Below are positions 21,676-32,625 of a stretch of 64,000 nucleotides of DNA, in pieces. The stretch lies in NCBI GenBank assembly GCA_011503125.2, contig WWBZ02000001.1:1426001-1490000 (forward strand), in the 5' to 3' direction. The position numbers and the translations under genes were made by a program. The stretch is from Botryosphaeria dothidea (Eukaryota > Ascomycota > Dothideomycetes > Botryosphaeriales > Botryosphaeriaceae). Position 1 is the stretch's first letter, and each line of letters opens with the position of its first letter. The notes under the pieces are model-generated. The model made no database searches and had not been told where the DNA came from. It saw nothing but the letters and a program-made list of their open reading frames with translations.

Positions 21676-22748
21676 ATAATGACATGAAATGTTTTTCAGC
21701 CCTGCTGCGTGTCCGTACTCACGATACTTCCTTCCATCTCTCCTGGAGGTCATTTTCGAGACCATGAGGCGTCCCCCTTGGGCTCTACTCCACAGGAATT
21801 AGGCCTTTTTCCAAACTGTAGATAAGAGCCTCGACGATACTTGCCGCGGGGATAAGCTCCGTCAGTGCCAACTGCGATCGGGCCACCGAATGTGAAACAA
21901 GCCTGCCCCAGCAAGGCAAAATGACCGCATCATCTGGCGATCCGCCAGCCTGCCCAATCTCCACAAAATTCGTTGTGCTTGGGCATAGAGGCGTCTGTAA
22001 GGCATGTGCTATAGGCATGGAGGAAGCCTTCCGCTATGGACGCTTGAAGCTGATGGTAGGCCTTGCTTCAGACCGCACACTTGAAGCACGGCCTGCCAAT
22101 GGCATTCCTCTTGGTCCTAAATCGGCAGCGACATGCCAATCGCTCCGTCGAGAGTCTCCCTTCCAGAATCCTTCAAAATGAAAGCCCCGCTATCAGGACC
22201 CTGTCATCCAGCGGCACAACCTCCCCACTACAAAGACAGGAAGCAGACATTCCACGCCCTTATCAACCACGACCCCAGCGGAGCGTCATTTCAAGTCGAT
22301 CGAGCAATGTCCAACCCTCACGAGCGACCATCTCGGCTCTGCCTCCAGAAAGAGACAACAGGCCCTCACCCTCACTCGGCTCTCTCTCTCTCTCTCTCTC
22401 TCGGCTCTCCACGCGCCCTACCGCAGAAAAGAAATCAGGCTACCCATTCCCCTACCCGCGGACCGACCGCCCTCTCGCGGCCGGACCGCCAACAGGGCAC
22501 TGCACCAGCGGGGGCGTTTCCGAGACATCGGGCCGACCTCTCGCAAAGGAAACGAGAAAAGGCGAGCACGCTCGACGGGAAATCACGTTTTTCGCAAGGC
22601 TGAACGAGAAGTGTGAAGGCAGCATGTGTGCATAAAATTACAATTAAGCCATTATTTGGTTTATTTAGATGAATTTAACGTTTGTTGTTGTTGTAACTAT
22701 CATTCGGCTTCCGAAAACTCGTCCATGCGTGCGTGGCGTGCGCAACAT
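21676..22748. other. intergenic with a CT microsatellite
   Basis: About 1.1 kb. Overlapping open frames in 22063-22635 arise from low stop density and have no signature. A CT repeat lies at 22381-22402. Confidence 0.4.
22381..22402. repeat. (CT)11 microsatellite
   Basis: Uninterrupted TC/CT dinucleotide run of 22 bases. Confidence 0.9.
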
Positions 22749-23349
22749 CTAGAGGGCGAGCATGATGGCGCCCATCATGGCGGACAGACCGGCTGCGTAG
22801 CCGCCGGCCTGGAGGACGCCGGCAGCGTTGGTCGAGGACGGGGTGGGCGACGAGGAGGCGGGCGTCGAGACGGGCGTGCTGACGGCGCTGGTGCTCGAGT
22901 TGGAGGAGGAGCTGCCCGAGGTGGTCGACTTGCCGCTGTTGAGGTCCTGGCAGATGCTGTCGGAGACGGTGGAGGACTCTGTTTGAGGGGAGGGGAGGAT
23001 GTGTTAGTGGGTGGTTTGTGGGGTGGTGGTGGTGGTGGTGGTGGTGGTGGTGGTGGTGTGCAACGTACTGACTGCCTCCTCGGCGGTGCACTTCTCGGAA
23101 ATGCAGCCGATGACCTCGGCGGCGAGGTCGTCCTGCTTCTTGCACTGGCAGGCAGCGTCGGTGACTTCGCAGCCAACCTTGGGGGCACCAGCCTTGATGC
23201 AAGGGACCTGGGGGGAGGTTAGCCATTGCTGTCCGATGATGGTTGTGCTGGACATGGAGACGTACGGCGCAAGTGGGAATGTCAGCCGTGGTGTAGGCGG
23301 CAGCCATGGAAGCCGAAGCGGCAAGAACAACAGCAGTGGAGAACTTCAT
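22749..23349 (-). CDS. CFEM-domain GPI-anchored protein, three exons
   Basis: Exons 23349-23266, 23207-23069 and 22978-22749 join into 150 codons ending in TAG, both introns starting GTACGT. A signal peptide (MKFSTAVVLAASASMAAA) leads into a CFEM domain with the eight expected cysteines in DIPTCAVPC, VGC, TDAACQC, VIGC, SEKC and SIC. The Asp before the fourth cysteine (TDAAC), which in known CFEM proteins binds haem iron, is present. A Ser/Thr-rich stalk of about 40 residues and a hydrophobic tail ending MMGAIMLAL follow, as for GPI anchoring. CFEM proteins act at the cell surface in haem/iron capture, wall stability or host interaction. Which applies here is open. The second intron carries a (GGT/ACC)n repeat. 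Confidence 0.9.
23022..23058. repeat. (GGT)12 microsatellite inside an intron of the CFEM gene
   Basis: Perfect GGT run of about 37 bases. On the coding strand it is (ACC)n just after the donor of intron 2. It creates false poly-Thr and poly-Gly frames. Confidence 0.9.
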
Positions 23350-25184
23350 CGTGAATGATTTGATTTGTGGTCGTAAAAGAGTGAACAGCACAGCTGGTTG
23401 TATTCAAACGAAGGACTGGAAGAGGCGTGATGCCGAGTGAATGGCGGCGGAAGCAGACAGAATTTATCTCTCGAAAGAAGTAGGGAGAAGGTTCAAAAGC
23501 GCTGGTCTTTGCTTGCCAATACTCGCACACGAGCGGCAGTCGGTATGCCTGATCTGTGCGAGGGCAGAGATTAGGGTTACCGAGTACGCGTGATATTCAG
23601 AACAAGGCAAGTCGGGGCTTTCGGATCAAGCACCGTTTGGCGGTGATTGGGGATCCTACGGTGATCTTTTACTGCTGCTGTAGCCCAGAAGGACAGTGTG
23701 GGGCAAGGGTTGTCTTCGAGAAGTGAGATGATAGGCTGATTGGATAAAGAGAAGGCCGGCCGTTGGACCATGGCCCGTTCCTGAGTAGTTGCACGCGGAC
23801 GTTGCGGGCCGATCGACACAGACACTGAGACAGCATCAAAGCTTAGCAGGAATAAGAGCAATGTTGCAATTTGAACTGAGTCTCGCCCCAGCCTCGCTAA
23901 CCGGATTCGACAGCAAAAGGTTTATCTTTATACGCGCTCTGATTGTTCCTGGCCAAGATCTCCTCTCGGGCCGAAGGTGTACATCTGTCGGCGCGTGTAG
24001 AAGTCCGCCTGGTGTAAGAAATAGGACCAGAATTGCGGACGCTATAGAGGGAAAAGAAATATGGTGAGCTGCGATGTTCAAGCCGGGAATGGCAAGATTG
24101 TAGTGACTCGCGTCTCGAGCGAGATGTGGAGGACAGGAGAGGCGGCAACAGGCGGGCGGGTAAATTCTCCGGCTTTTCGAGGGGCGCTGGGCAATAGACC
24201 ACCATGGGTCCCGGGCGAACGAGGCGACCCCCGCCAAGAACCCACCGCCCTTCCTCATTCAGCTGGCAGTCGCCGGCGAATTTGAGGTTCCACAGAGGCC
24301 GCAAGTCCGAGGGATGTCATCAATTCCGGGTCGATATACTCAGGCCCTTCCTTGGCCGGTTAAGGTTGAGCCACAAATCTCGGGGATGAAGCAGGGCGGC
24401 AATTTGCTACTCATTTACAGAGAAGATAAGTGCTTTGGCTTGCGTACTGGTGGACACTGATCAGCATTGCTCGCCACCTACGGTCGGAGAAAGCCCTCGG
24501 ACGGTGCGGAGTCATTTGGGGGCGTCATTTGCGGTGGGATGGGTGACGAGCAGCTCAGGGTGAAGGTTGCATGGGATGGCGAGCGGGTCGCCTCCGCAGG
24601 GGAGTTCTCGGTTATCTGTGTCTCGTCCTTGGCGAGCTTGTGCTGACGAAATGTGTTTCTCGTTCAGATACGCATTCCGGAGCAGCCGCGACAGTCGTTG
24701 CTGGTGGTGAGGAGATGAACGAGTGATGCGCGGTCGGGGCGAGGGCGGCGCTTATAAAAGCTTCTCGCCCGGAGATATGGCGATGAGAGAATTCCGGCCC
24801 TAGGAGGTCAAGCATTAAGAGCTGCGGAAAGGAAGACGTCGAGAGTGGCTAAGAGCAATCGCCAACTGCCCAAGGTCTTGACGCTGGCTCATGGCTGCTG
24901 GGCACTGTGATGGCGGCGTCGCAAGAGCGGCTTACGTAAAGCGACGGGAAGCCCTCAACGGCGCGCTCCTTCGCAAACAACGCCTTCCCCAACGTCGCTA
25001 CCCGCAAAGCGCCGTTTCCACCCACAACCATACGCTACGCTATCCTTTGCTCTGCCACACTCCGCCCGAGCCCGTCTCTGCCCCGGCCGCTATTTCTACA
25101 TCGCTGCGCGTCCAGCATGCGAGGTCTTCCAAATCCGTCCGCGAAGCCATCGAAGGGAGTTTGCCATAAGTACCGGCGGCGTAA
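23350..25184. other. long intergenic region, nothing recognised
   Basis: About 1.8 kb. Overlapping frames on both strands at 23836-24304 and 24891-25341 lack signatures and convincing splicing. Confidence 0.35.
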
Positions 25185-25582
25185 TCAGGCGTCGATATGT
25201 CGGGAATACGATTGGTAGATCAACCAGATTTGGCTGTGCAAGTAAATCTTCCCAGAATTGGGGTCTTGGGCCTGCAACAATCCTTGGACCTTGAATGCGC
25301 ATTCCACGGAGACGAACGAGCGGCCGGATGCCCGACCGCACATCACAAACTGGATAAAGGCTGGACTAAGACGTCTCAGAGAAATTGGAGCGCAGGAGTA
25401 GGTGTCAGAAAGAGCTGTGGTTTGGGAGGCGCTTTGTGCAGCCGAGATGCAAACAAAGTACTCCCGAATTGGCCTTACAAGCCTACATGGCAGATGAGGC
25501 CAAAAATGTAGACAGCCGAGCTGACCGTAGCCAGGAGCCATGCGGCTTCGTAAAATTCCTTGGTGTGTTGGTCGCTGAGCAT
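25185..25582 (-). CDS. Possible small membrane protein of 116 residues, two exons
   Basis: Model: 25582-25479 and 25431-25185, intron GTAAGG...CAAAG of 47 bases, closing in frame on TGA. The first exon reads MLSDQHTKEFYEAAWLLATV and continues into SSAVYIFGLICHVG, a convincing single transmembrane helix. The second exon is soluble and basic, with VECAFKVQGLLQAQDPNSGK. I considered an RTA1-like seven-helix exporter, because the first helix and a Glu-containing helix recall it, but the rest does not fit. It could also be the stump of a larger decayed gene. Support is the ATG, the helix and frame closure only. Confidence 0.35.
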
Positions 25583-25809
25583 CTGATCTCTTCCTACTTT
25601 TCTATCCATGGAATTTCTTAAATTTGCAACTATCGAATCTCTTTGAAATTTTCCCCGTTCTCCAGACCATTGTCAGGGATGAACTCCAATCTAATGTCTA
25701 GCAATGCTATTCGATGCTTACTCTCCAAGCCCGTAGCGACAGGTGTTCCACAGGCAATCACCGCCCAAAACGCAAGAACGATTCTCCCTCACCCACAACC
25801 AAACCGCTA

Positions 25810-26743
25810 CTACTCCGGCATCCACGGCCCCTCCCAAAACGCCTGATCGATCCGCTCCCCATACGTCAACGCATCCGTACACATATCCCCGCCCCCGGGC
25901 CCAATGTGCGGACAATGCACGCCCGGCCTCAGCGCCACCATCGGATCGTGCACCATCCGGCACAGCAGCGTGTCCAGCCCCATCTCATGCGGCTTCCCGA
26001 ACGGCACGCCCTTCGTCAGAAACGCGTAGCAGCCCTCCTCGCTCTCGTACTGCCTGTCCGCGCCCGCACAGTGCACCTCGTGGTCCCGGCAGATCGTCCT
26101 CGCCAGCGCGTCCGCCGCGTACGCCAGCGTCGCCGGCAGCGAGCCGTTGAAGCGCGCGCGCGCCACGCGCGCGAGCGCCTCGTCGACGAAGAGGTCCCAG
26201 TGCCGGAAGGTGGCTTCGTACTGCGCGGCGCGCCCGCGCGCGTCGAACTGCGTCCACGCGTGGATCTCGAGCGTGAAGGCGCCCCAGAAGGGGCTGGTGA
26301 AGTTCATGAGCGTGGCGCTGGAGGCGACGTCGCGGAAGCCCGTGAAGTGCGTGATGGTGTAGGCGGTGGGGATGCCGAGGAGGGTGAAGGCGCGGGTGGT
26401 GTTGAGCTGGGCGAAGAGGCCGAAGAGGTATCTGTGGGATTGCGGTATCAGCTTCGGATCGCGGCTGGGGGAGAGGGTTGGCGAAGGTGGGATTGGCGCA
26501 CTCGGTATTGAGCTCTGAGCCGGTGAACTGTCGGGTTATGTCGACGCGGCCGCGGATGTTGGGGGCGAGGAGGGAGGAGTTGATGCTGGATTCGAGAGCG
26601 ATGGTGTGGTCGAAGATGCGGGATTGCAGGTTGTACAGCTCCTCCAGGGTGAAGTTGGCTCTTCTCTCCGGCTCGCCGCATGATAGTGGGGTCCATGAGC
26701 TGAGAAGGATGCAGATGAGAGACACGGCGGCGATGAACGACAT
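25810..26743 (-). CDS. Conserved secreted fungal protein of unknown function, two exons
   Basis: Exons 26743-26502 and 26431-25810 join into 287 codons. The intron is GTGCGC...GCTGAT...CACAG, and skipping it would put the rest in a wrong frame. A signal peptide (MSFIAAVSLICILLSSWTPLSC) is followed by a helical region with many NxT/S sites. The C-terminal part is cysteine-rich and ordered: ICRDHEVHCAGADRQYESEE, GCYAFLTKGVPFGKPHEMG, LCRMVHDPMVALRPGVHC and HIGPGGGDMCTD. These blocks look like a conserved fungal family of extracellular proteins, for which I know no established activity. No catalytic motif is claimed. Confidence 0.75.
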
Positions 26744-28784
26744 GGCGATAACGCTGGGGAATTGTTAGTGCCTGAGGTTTCCCAATTGCGTAGTGTATAT
26801 ATACCCAATGGTTTCACAGCCAATAGTGAGTGGTCGCGATGTGACGGTTAAGCGAGAAAGCCACCGGAACTGCAATGTGGCATGGTATAGATGGCGTGGC
26901 ACCATTTTCGTCGTTTGTGTGACTTGGTGGATCATCGATGCAACTCGTATCCGCGTTGTAGGGTTTCAATAGCTTCATGCAGGCTCGTTTTCTTCTGCTT
27001 TATACCTTTGATACTTTTTTTCATTTGGATTGTCGTATTTCTGAAAGACACACATGTTTAGAATCACGATTCTGACCTTGACAAAAGCGGATGTTTGCTT
27101 GATGGAGACTGCTATAAATAGCATGCAGTGCTACAAGCCGAATCCAGCCTCTTTGTGAACGTCATTGGTAGTCATCAATTGCAAATATGCCCATCGAAGG
27201 CTGAGCATATGTATGTCAGTGATGTTCACCGACAGGCTTGAGCAGGACTGCCCTGATCACTGTCTCAGTCGTGACAAATTGCCGCTTCTGAATACGGGCA
27301 TGTTTGAGCAGGCGCAGCTATATTTCCAACTTGAGTTCTAGCTAGCGAAGCAGCACGAAGGAACGGTTGTGCAGAACGTTGGTGGTTCATCTCTTGTGTA
27401 CACAAGCTCGCTACCAAAAACCAGAGAGAAAGAGGCTTGGGTTCTACTTGTTTCAATAATAGCTACTTCGAATCACTCCATGTGTCTACTTTTCTACCAA
27501 ACATGTTACATCGAGAATTGAAATCATTGAAAGAATTTCGAGTCATACATATGGCGGAGCACCCATGGATAGACAGACGGGCCGGAGAATCTTCAAGTTG
27601 AACATGACGTATGCGGGAAAAATCCCCACTGGGGGCCTTGACAGCCCATCTGAGCAGACCGTACAGCGCGTGCATGATCTAAATTAGGCAATGATGACCA
27701 GGACATGCTAGAGTTCATTTCCGCTGTTAGTCAACGCACCTCAAGAGTTTCACAGGAAGACAGGTAGGCCAGCAGCAAGTCTGGAGTATTTTCCCGATGC
27801 AGTCACAGGCTTACCGCTTTGGCCTGTGCTGCTGTGGAGGTCTGCTTCGACTACTTGATCTGGCATGCGTCCCAGATGCAGCTTTACACCGTGCCCCATC
27901 TCGACGTTCAAAATAGCCCCTGTGCTCGACATCAGCCTAAAATCGACACCCAGAGCCTCGGAACCGCTCAGGAGCGACCGCGTATCTCCACACCCACACA
28001 GATGTCACGGAACAGTAGTGTCGGAACCTTCAAGGTACACATGAAGCCGGGGTAAGTCTAAGCGAAATCTGTCCCGTCGTGGTCCGATCAATTCCCCCAC
28101 CCCACTTTGTTGTCGATCATTCGTGGGGGGCCCAATATCCGGAGACGGGCAGCGATCGGGCTCAAGTCTGCATCCGAATACGCGTTCAAGTTGCGGCCCA
28201 AGGGTGGCCAAGAAAACACCAAGTCGTGTGGGTAATTGATTCGAGTTTTTCCTCGTGAGACTCTATTGTCTTGTTTTTTTCTGTTCTATTTTCTCTTTCT
28301 TTGTCTCTGCCTCTCTGCTTTATAGCCAAACATTACGTTTTCGTAAGACCCAGATATTTTTGTGAGATCCATGTGCACGAGACTACGCTTGGCACTCATC
28401 CGATCCGTCCAAAGAGATCCTTCCTGGGTACCTCATCACACCCTAGCGAACTTCTGACCAGCAGAACCTTCAAAGAGTTGCGCGCTACAGGGCAGAGCAA
28501 GTCGTTGAACCTGACATGGTAGGAGACAGCAGAAAAGTCGGATGAGACCGATTGCACTGCAACGGGTCATCACATAGCCTATGTCGAGCGCACACGAATC
28601 GGTGAACCACCCGTATTCGATATGCCTCGAGGCTGGGTGGATGTTTGTGTAGCCGAAGGATGCGTGTGCGAGGAGTTTCTGATCCTTTGAGGATTACATT
28701 ACTGTGACGTGTGAGCCGGAAGTCGAAAAAGGTCGGCAGAAAGAAGCAATACTTACGAGCTCGCATTCACGCTCCTACGCCACC
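26744..28784. other. long intergenic region with a possible degenerate coding stretch
   Basis: About 2 kb. On the minus strand 28211-27750 one frame is open for about 150 codons except for a TGA at 28005-28007. It reads protein-like on both sides (DLPRLHVYLEGSDTTVP, then GAILNVEMGHGVKLHLGRMP). It has no ATG at its start and no family match, so it may be a gene remnant. Confidence 0.3.
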
Positions 28785-29456
28785 TCACCACCAACTGGCG
28801 GCGATGTTCTCTTGTATCACGGCAAGCTTCCAGATTTCGACAAGGGCGCCTTCCTTGCCGTGAAGGGGGTCGTACTTCGGCATTGCGACCTTTTCGATGT
28901 TCTTGAGGTACGTCTTCATAGCCGAAGCAGATGCCCGGCACTCGCAGTCGTCCCTCTTGTTGCTCTTCTAGATGGGTGTTAGAGTTTGAGAGATGCATTT
29001 GGAGAAAGTTACGTACCTCGGGGTAGAACGTGACGAATTCGTAGTTGTCAGACTGGACCAAGCAGTGGCTGATGCCGGCCTGAAAAGATTAGTGATTGCG
29101 GACTAAATGCCAACAGTGAAGAGACGTACAGGGTAAACGATGATATCACCCGCCGAAAGATAGATCATCTGGCCGGGAGGAGGACCGTATTGGGTGCCAC
29201 CAACAAGCAGTTGGCATTTACCCCTGACGATGGCGTGCAGCACGTGGGTCTTCGAGTGGAAAACGGGGGTCTTGTTGGCTTCAACGGGGCCATCTGCCTG
29301 CCACCGGTTGCTGTGGAGGATGTTGCGAAGCTCGCCAATGGGAGTGGATGTCGAGAAGGCCGAGCGGTAGACGAGGACGGGCATGACATTGTTGGGAGTA
29401 TCCTGCGTCCGCTCGAAGCGGTACTGCTCGGGCTCGGGGTATCCCAGGTCGGTCAT
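28785..29456 (-). CDS. Cupin-domain protein, YjlB-like, three exons
   Basis: Exons 29456-29130, 29079-29017 and 28967-28785 join into 190 codons ending in TGA. Donors are GTACGT at both introns. The ATG beginning MTDLGYPEPEQYRFERT was chosen as the family start; two upstream in-frame ATGs would add 13 residues. The cupin core shows THVLHAIVRGKCQLLVGG, a PGQMIYLSAGDIIVYPAGIS turn and HCLVQSDNYEFVTFYPE. The tail VAMPKYDPLHGKEGALVEIW is typical of YjlB-type cupins. The metal-binding His set of enzymatic cupins is only partly present. No secretion signal, so cytosolic. The substrate is unknown. Confidence 0.85.
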
Positions 29457-32400
29457 GGTGATGGTTGATGGGTGTTTTTTGGATTTTGCGAACACGGGTA
29501 GCTGTTACTGGAGGGTGACAATGAAGCTGTTGACCCCGAAAAACCTAAGCTTCCTCATCAGGGCTTATAACAGAATTCGGGCTCGGGAAGCGCCGGCTTC
29601 GCGTTAGCAGGGGCATGCGGTTCCGCACACGCGAGCCGGCGTTATCAGAACAGCTCAGTGTTTCTCTACACCGGAAGGGGCTAGATCTCGAGGGGGCGGA
29701 ATGACTCCATACCACGTGGAATCCCAAGCCAGCCGCGTCCGCTAACTCCCTGGATGCGTCGTTCCCACGTGGCAATTTAAGGTTCACCCGTGAGGCCATC
29801 GCTCTCTAGCGGCTCTGCGCTGTTATTCCACGAACCGGAAGCAGTTCGTCCGCGCCACGGGCGGGCGAAGCGTGGTTGAGACGCGCGCCGGACGGCTGCT
29901 AGCTCTGCGGTAGCCAAGGTCGGGAAGGTTGGCGGGCCAGCGGAGGCGCTGGGGGCTTGTAGCCGGGGCTATTGGGGAATTGGAAGACGCGCATCCTTTG
30001 GCCTGGCCTGCATGCCAAATGCAGCGGAGGTGAGCCCGGGTTTCACACTAGCCACCACCCCTTGGTTCTCGCGTGCGAGACGACGCCAAACGCGCTACCC
30101 GTCCGATCTTGCAGATTTGCGCAAGCAAGGGTCCTCTTGCTTTGCGTCGGAGTCGTGAGCACCGAGTGCTCGCGGTGTCACGGTATGGGACGATTCTAAG
30201 TTATAGCGCGGTCCCTACCAATTCAGCGCTCATTGCCGCGAGGTGCATGAACACGACGGGCTAGATCTTAAGTTCTGGGCAATGCACGCGGGAATCGGTC
30301 CATCTCGCGGGCGATCCTGGCGACCATTGCCTAAATCTGGCACTGGACGCGGGTCGGAAGATCCGAGATGCAGTGGAGAGACGAGCATCACGTCCACTTA
30401 AGAAAGGGCCCCTTCGCATCGCAGGATCCAGACGCGCACTGAAGAAAAAATCCCTCGACGCACGTTCCTGGTCGCGCTGTGCCATGCGACCAGGGTTGCG
30501 CATTTCCTGACTCGGACTGAGTACGTACTGCCCCGAGACTGCCCGACTCTCAACCTTATCCTCCATCTTTTCCTTTCTGCCATCATGAAACTAACATGTA
30601 CCGTCAGACCACAGGAATCCTCCCCGTCATGATAGCGAACGTTCGATCGACATTCCTCTCCGCGGAGGCGGGCCGCATCACCTCGTGGAATCCCGTGGGA
30701 ACGCGCTAGCACCCAGCCGGACAACGCGCGCTACCCATGGCCATTGGCCAAAGCGAGTGCGAACGCAACGTGCCAAAGGATCGCGGCTCCACTTGGTAAG
30801 GGTGTGGTGGCTTGAGACAGCGTAAACGACCAATGCTCGCGTTTCTCAAACAGGAAAGAGGCTCCAAAGGGTCCCTCATCGTCGGGAATTAAGTCGAAAT
30901 TACGCGCGAGACAGGTGATGAAGCTGTCCTTAATCTGCGTCCGCCGTCGACGATGCCCTTTGGCGTCTACCCACTAGAGCAGACGATGCTGAATTTCCCC
31001 GCACCATGCGCATGAGGCGCCTCGTGGCATGCCGCGATAATGCTGGAAAGACGCGCGCCACTCCCATCCTGACTCGATCGGCGAGGCCGACACTGCCCAA
31101 CACGACACCGCTCTGAGGCTATAGTCGAAATACTTTGGAATAGACGTGCGAATTGCCTTGCGGAGCCGCGTTTTGCGTTGATCTGCTTAGCCTTAGCCCC
31201 AAGCAGTCTAGAAGCGCCAGGTGGACCGACATACGGTGAGAGCTGACGAGGCTGATAGAGGTGGATACAGTGTTTCTTCTTCCCCGGCACTTCCCATTCC
31301 TTCGAGAGAAAACTTCATCATTCGTTTGTAGAAAGCCGTGACTTTGACATTTGACGACTATTGCATCGCTTTGTTCACGTCTCTATGTGTACTTGCGCTA
31401 CAATCAGACACCCCTGAGCAGATCACCTTAAAGTGTTTCACCCTGTTCACAGCGTTACCTGCTCGTAGACACAAGTCCAAATGCACTGTCAAACCAATTT
31501 CGCAGTTTCTAACGAAACTCAGCTTTCTTGGTCCAACTCGGCCCGAGACACCACTACCACTTCCATCAGTCGCCCAGCCACGGCGGTCTACGTATCCTAG
31601 CTTACCAGATCCTCCTCCCTCGTGTTTTCCATCGGCATGGCTTGAGCCCGGGCTGCACGTCAACAATGAGACCGGCATTACCAGCGCTACGATCAGCCTT
31701 ACAGATGGTGGCGCGCCCTACCCAGCGAAAGGCACGGCCTCGAAAGTTTGAGGCACGGTCGCGCAAGTGAAAACATATGCCGAGGTGTTGATATCCATCC
31801 CGGCCGTCCGGTATGATACATCCGCACGGTGTCGTCAGCAAGACGGGTGATGTCGGAACAGAAAAGAAACTCACAGCTCCCTGGCAAGAGAGTGTGGCGG
31901 TTGTGCGGATAAGCGTGGTGGGGACGTGGACGCAGCGGAAGCGCTGTTTCAGCACAGTCGCCCAATACTTGGCTTGCGTCCGTGATCCTGAGACGATCGA
32001 GCGGTCGAGTGGCTTGAGGGTGCGGTCTGCGCCGAGTCAGTGACTGAGGAACGTGTGGCTGCAGGCGGCTTGGGCGGGTAGGAGATGGGTCCGCTGGGGT
32101 GATCTGACGGATCGCAGTGGAAACAAGTGCTGAGCGGCATTTTTAAGGTCGTACTTCGGCGCTCGAGTATGCCCTCATCGTGCAGTCCGATGGCCAAGAT
32201 AACTGAGCCCAGATGTGGTACGTGTGCCTACCAGTGGAGGCTAAGTCTATTCTGCCCCGCAGCGGAGAAGTTCTTGGTATGCAAGACTGATGAACGGCTC
32301 AGGCACTATTAGCGTTCAGTCTTGGAGGAGGCATGTTGTCCTGATGTGTGGTTGCTCCCTTCGGATACTTTTGTGGTAGCATCACTGTGTTCAGGTCTGC

Positions 32401-32625
32401 TTCACTTGAGGGAATTATCACTCGATGAGTAGATATACCCATCGCTCTTCAGCTAGTCTATTTCACAGATATTTTTTAAGATATTTTAATTGAGCAATAT
32501 GAAAGCGCTCGTGCCTTATACGGACAATATCGCAAGTTACACGACACCCATGAAAGGGATTGACGCCACTTCGACGCAGTACACTCCGTCTCCTTACTCC
32601 AGTCAAGAGATAACTATGAGCTGGC
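29457..32625. other. long intergenic region, no confident gene
   Basis: About 3.2 kb, GC-rich from 29600 to 31000. Around 31340-32200 both strands are unusually open. On the minus strand several pieces read like protein with possible splice sites (for example TQAKYWATVLKQRFRCVHV before a GTGAGT), and on the plus strand a 137-codon frame starts at 31338. No model closes convincingly and no family is recognised. Confidence 0.3.

Noticed and set aside
22626..23222. Poly-Gly frame antisense to the CFEM gene
   Set aside because: Created by the GGT microsatellite inside an intron and by GC-rich antisense.
25185..25541. RTA1-like lipid-translocating exporter
   Set aside because: Only one helix and a vague Glu-containing segment recall the family. 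The other helices are missing.
25714..26511. 265-codon Arg-rich plus-strand frame
   Set aside because: Antisense of the conserved secreted protein gene. No start context or domain.
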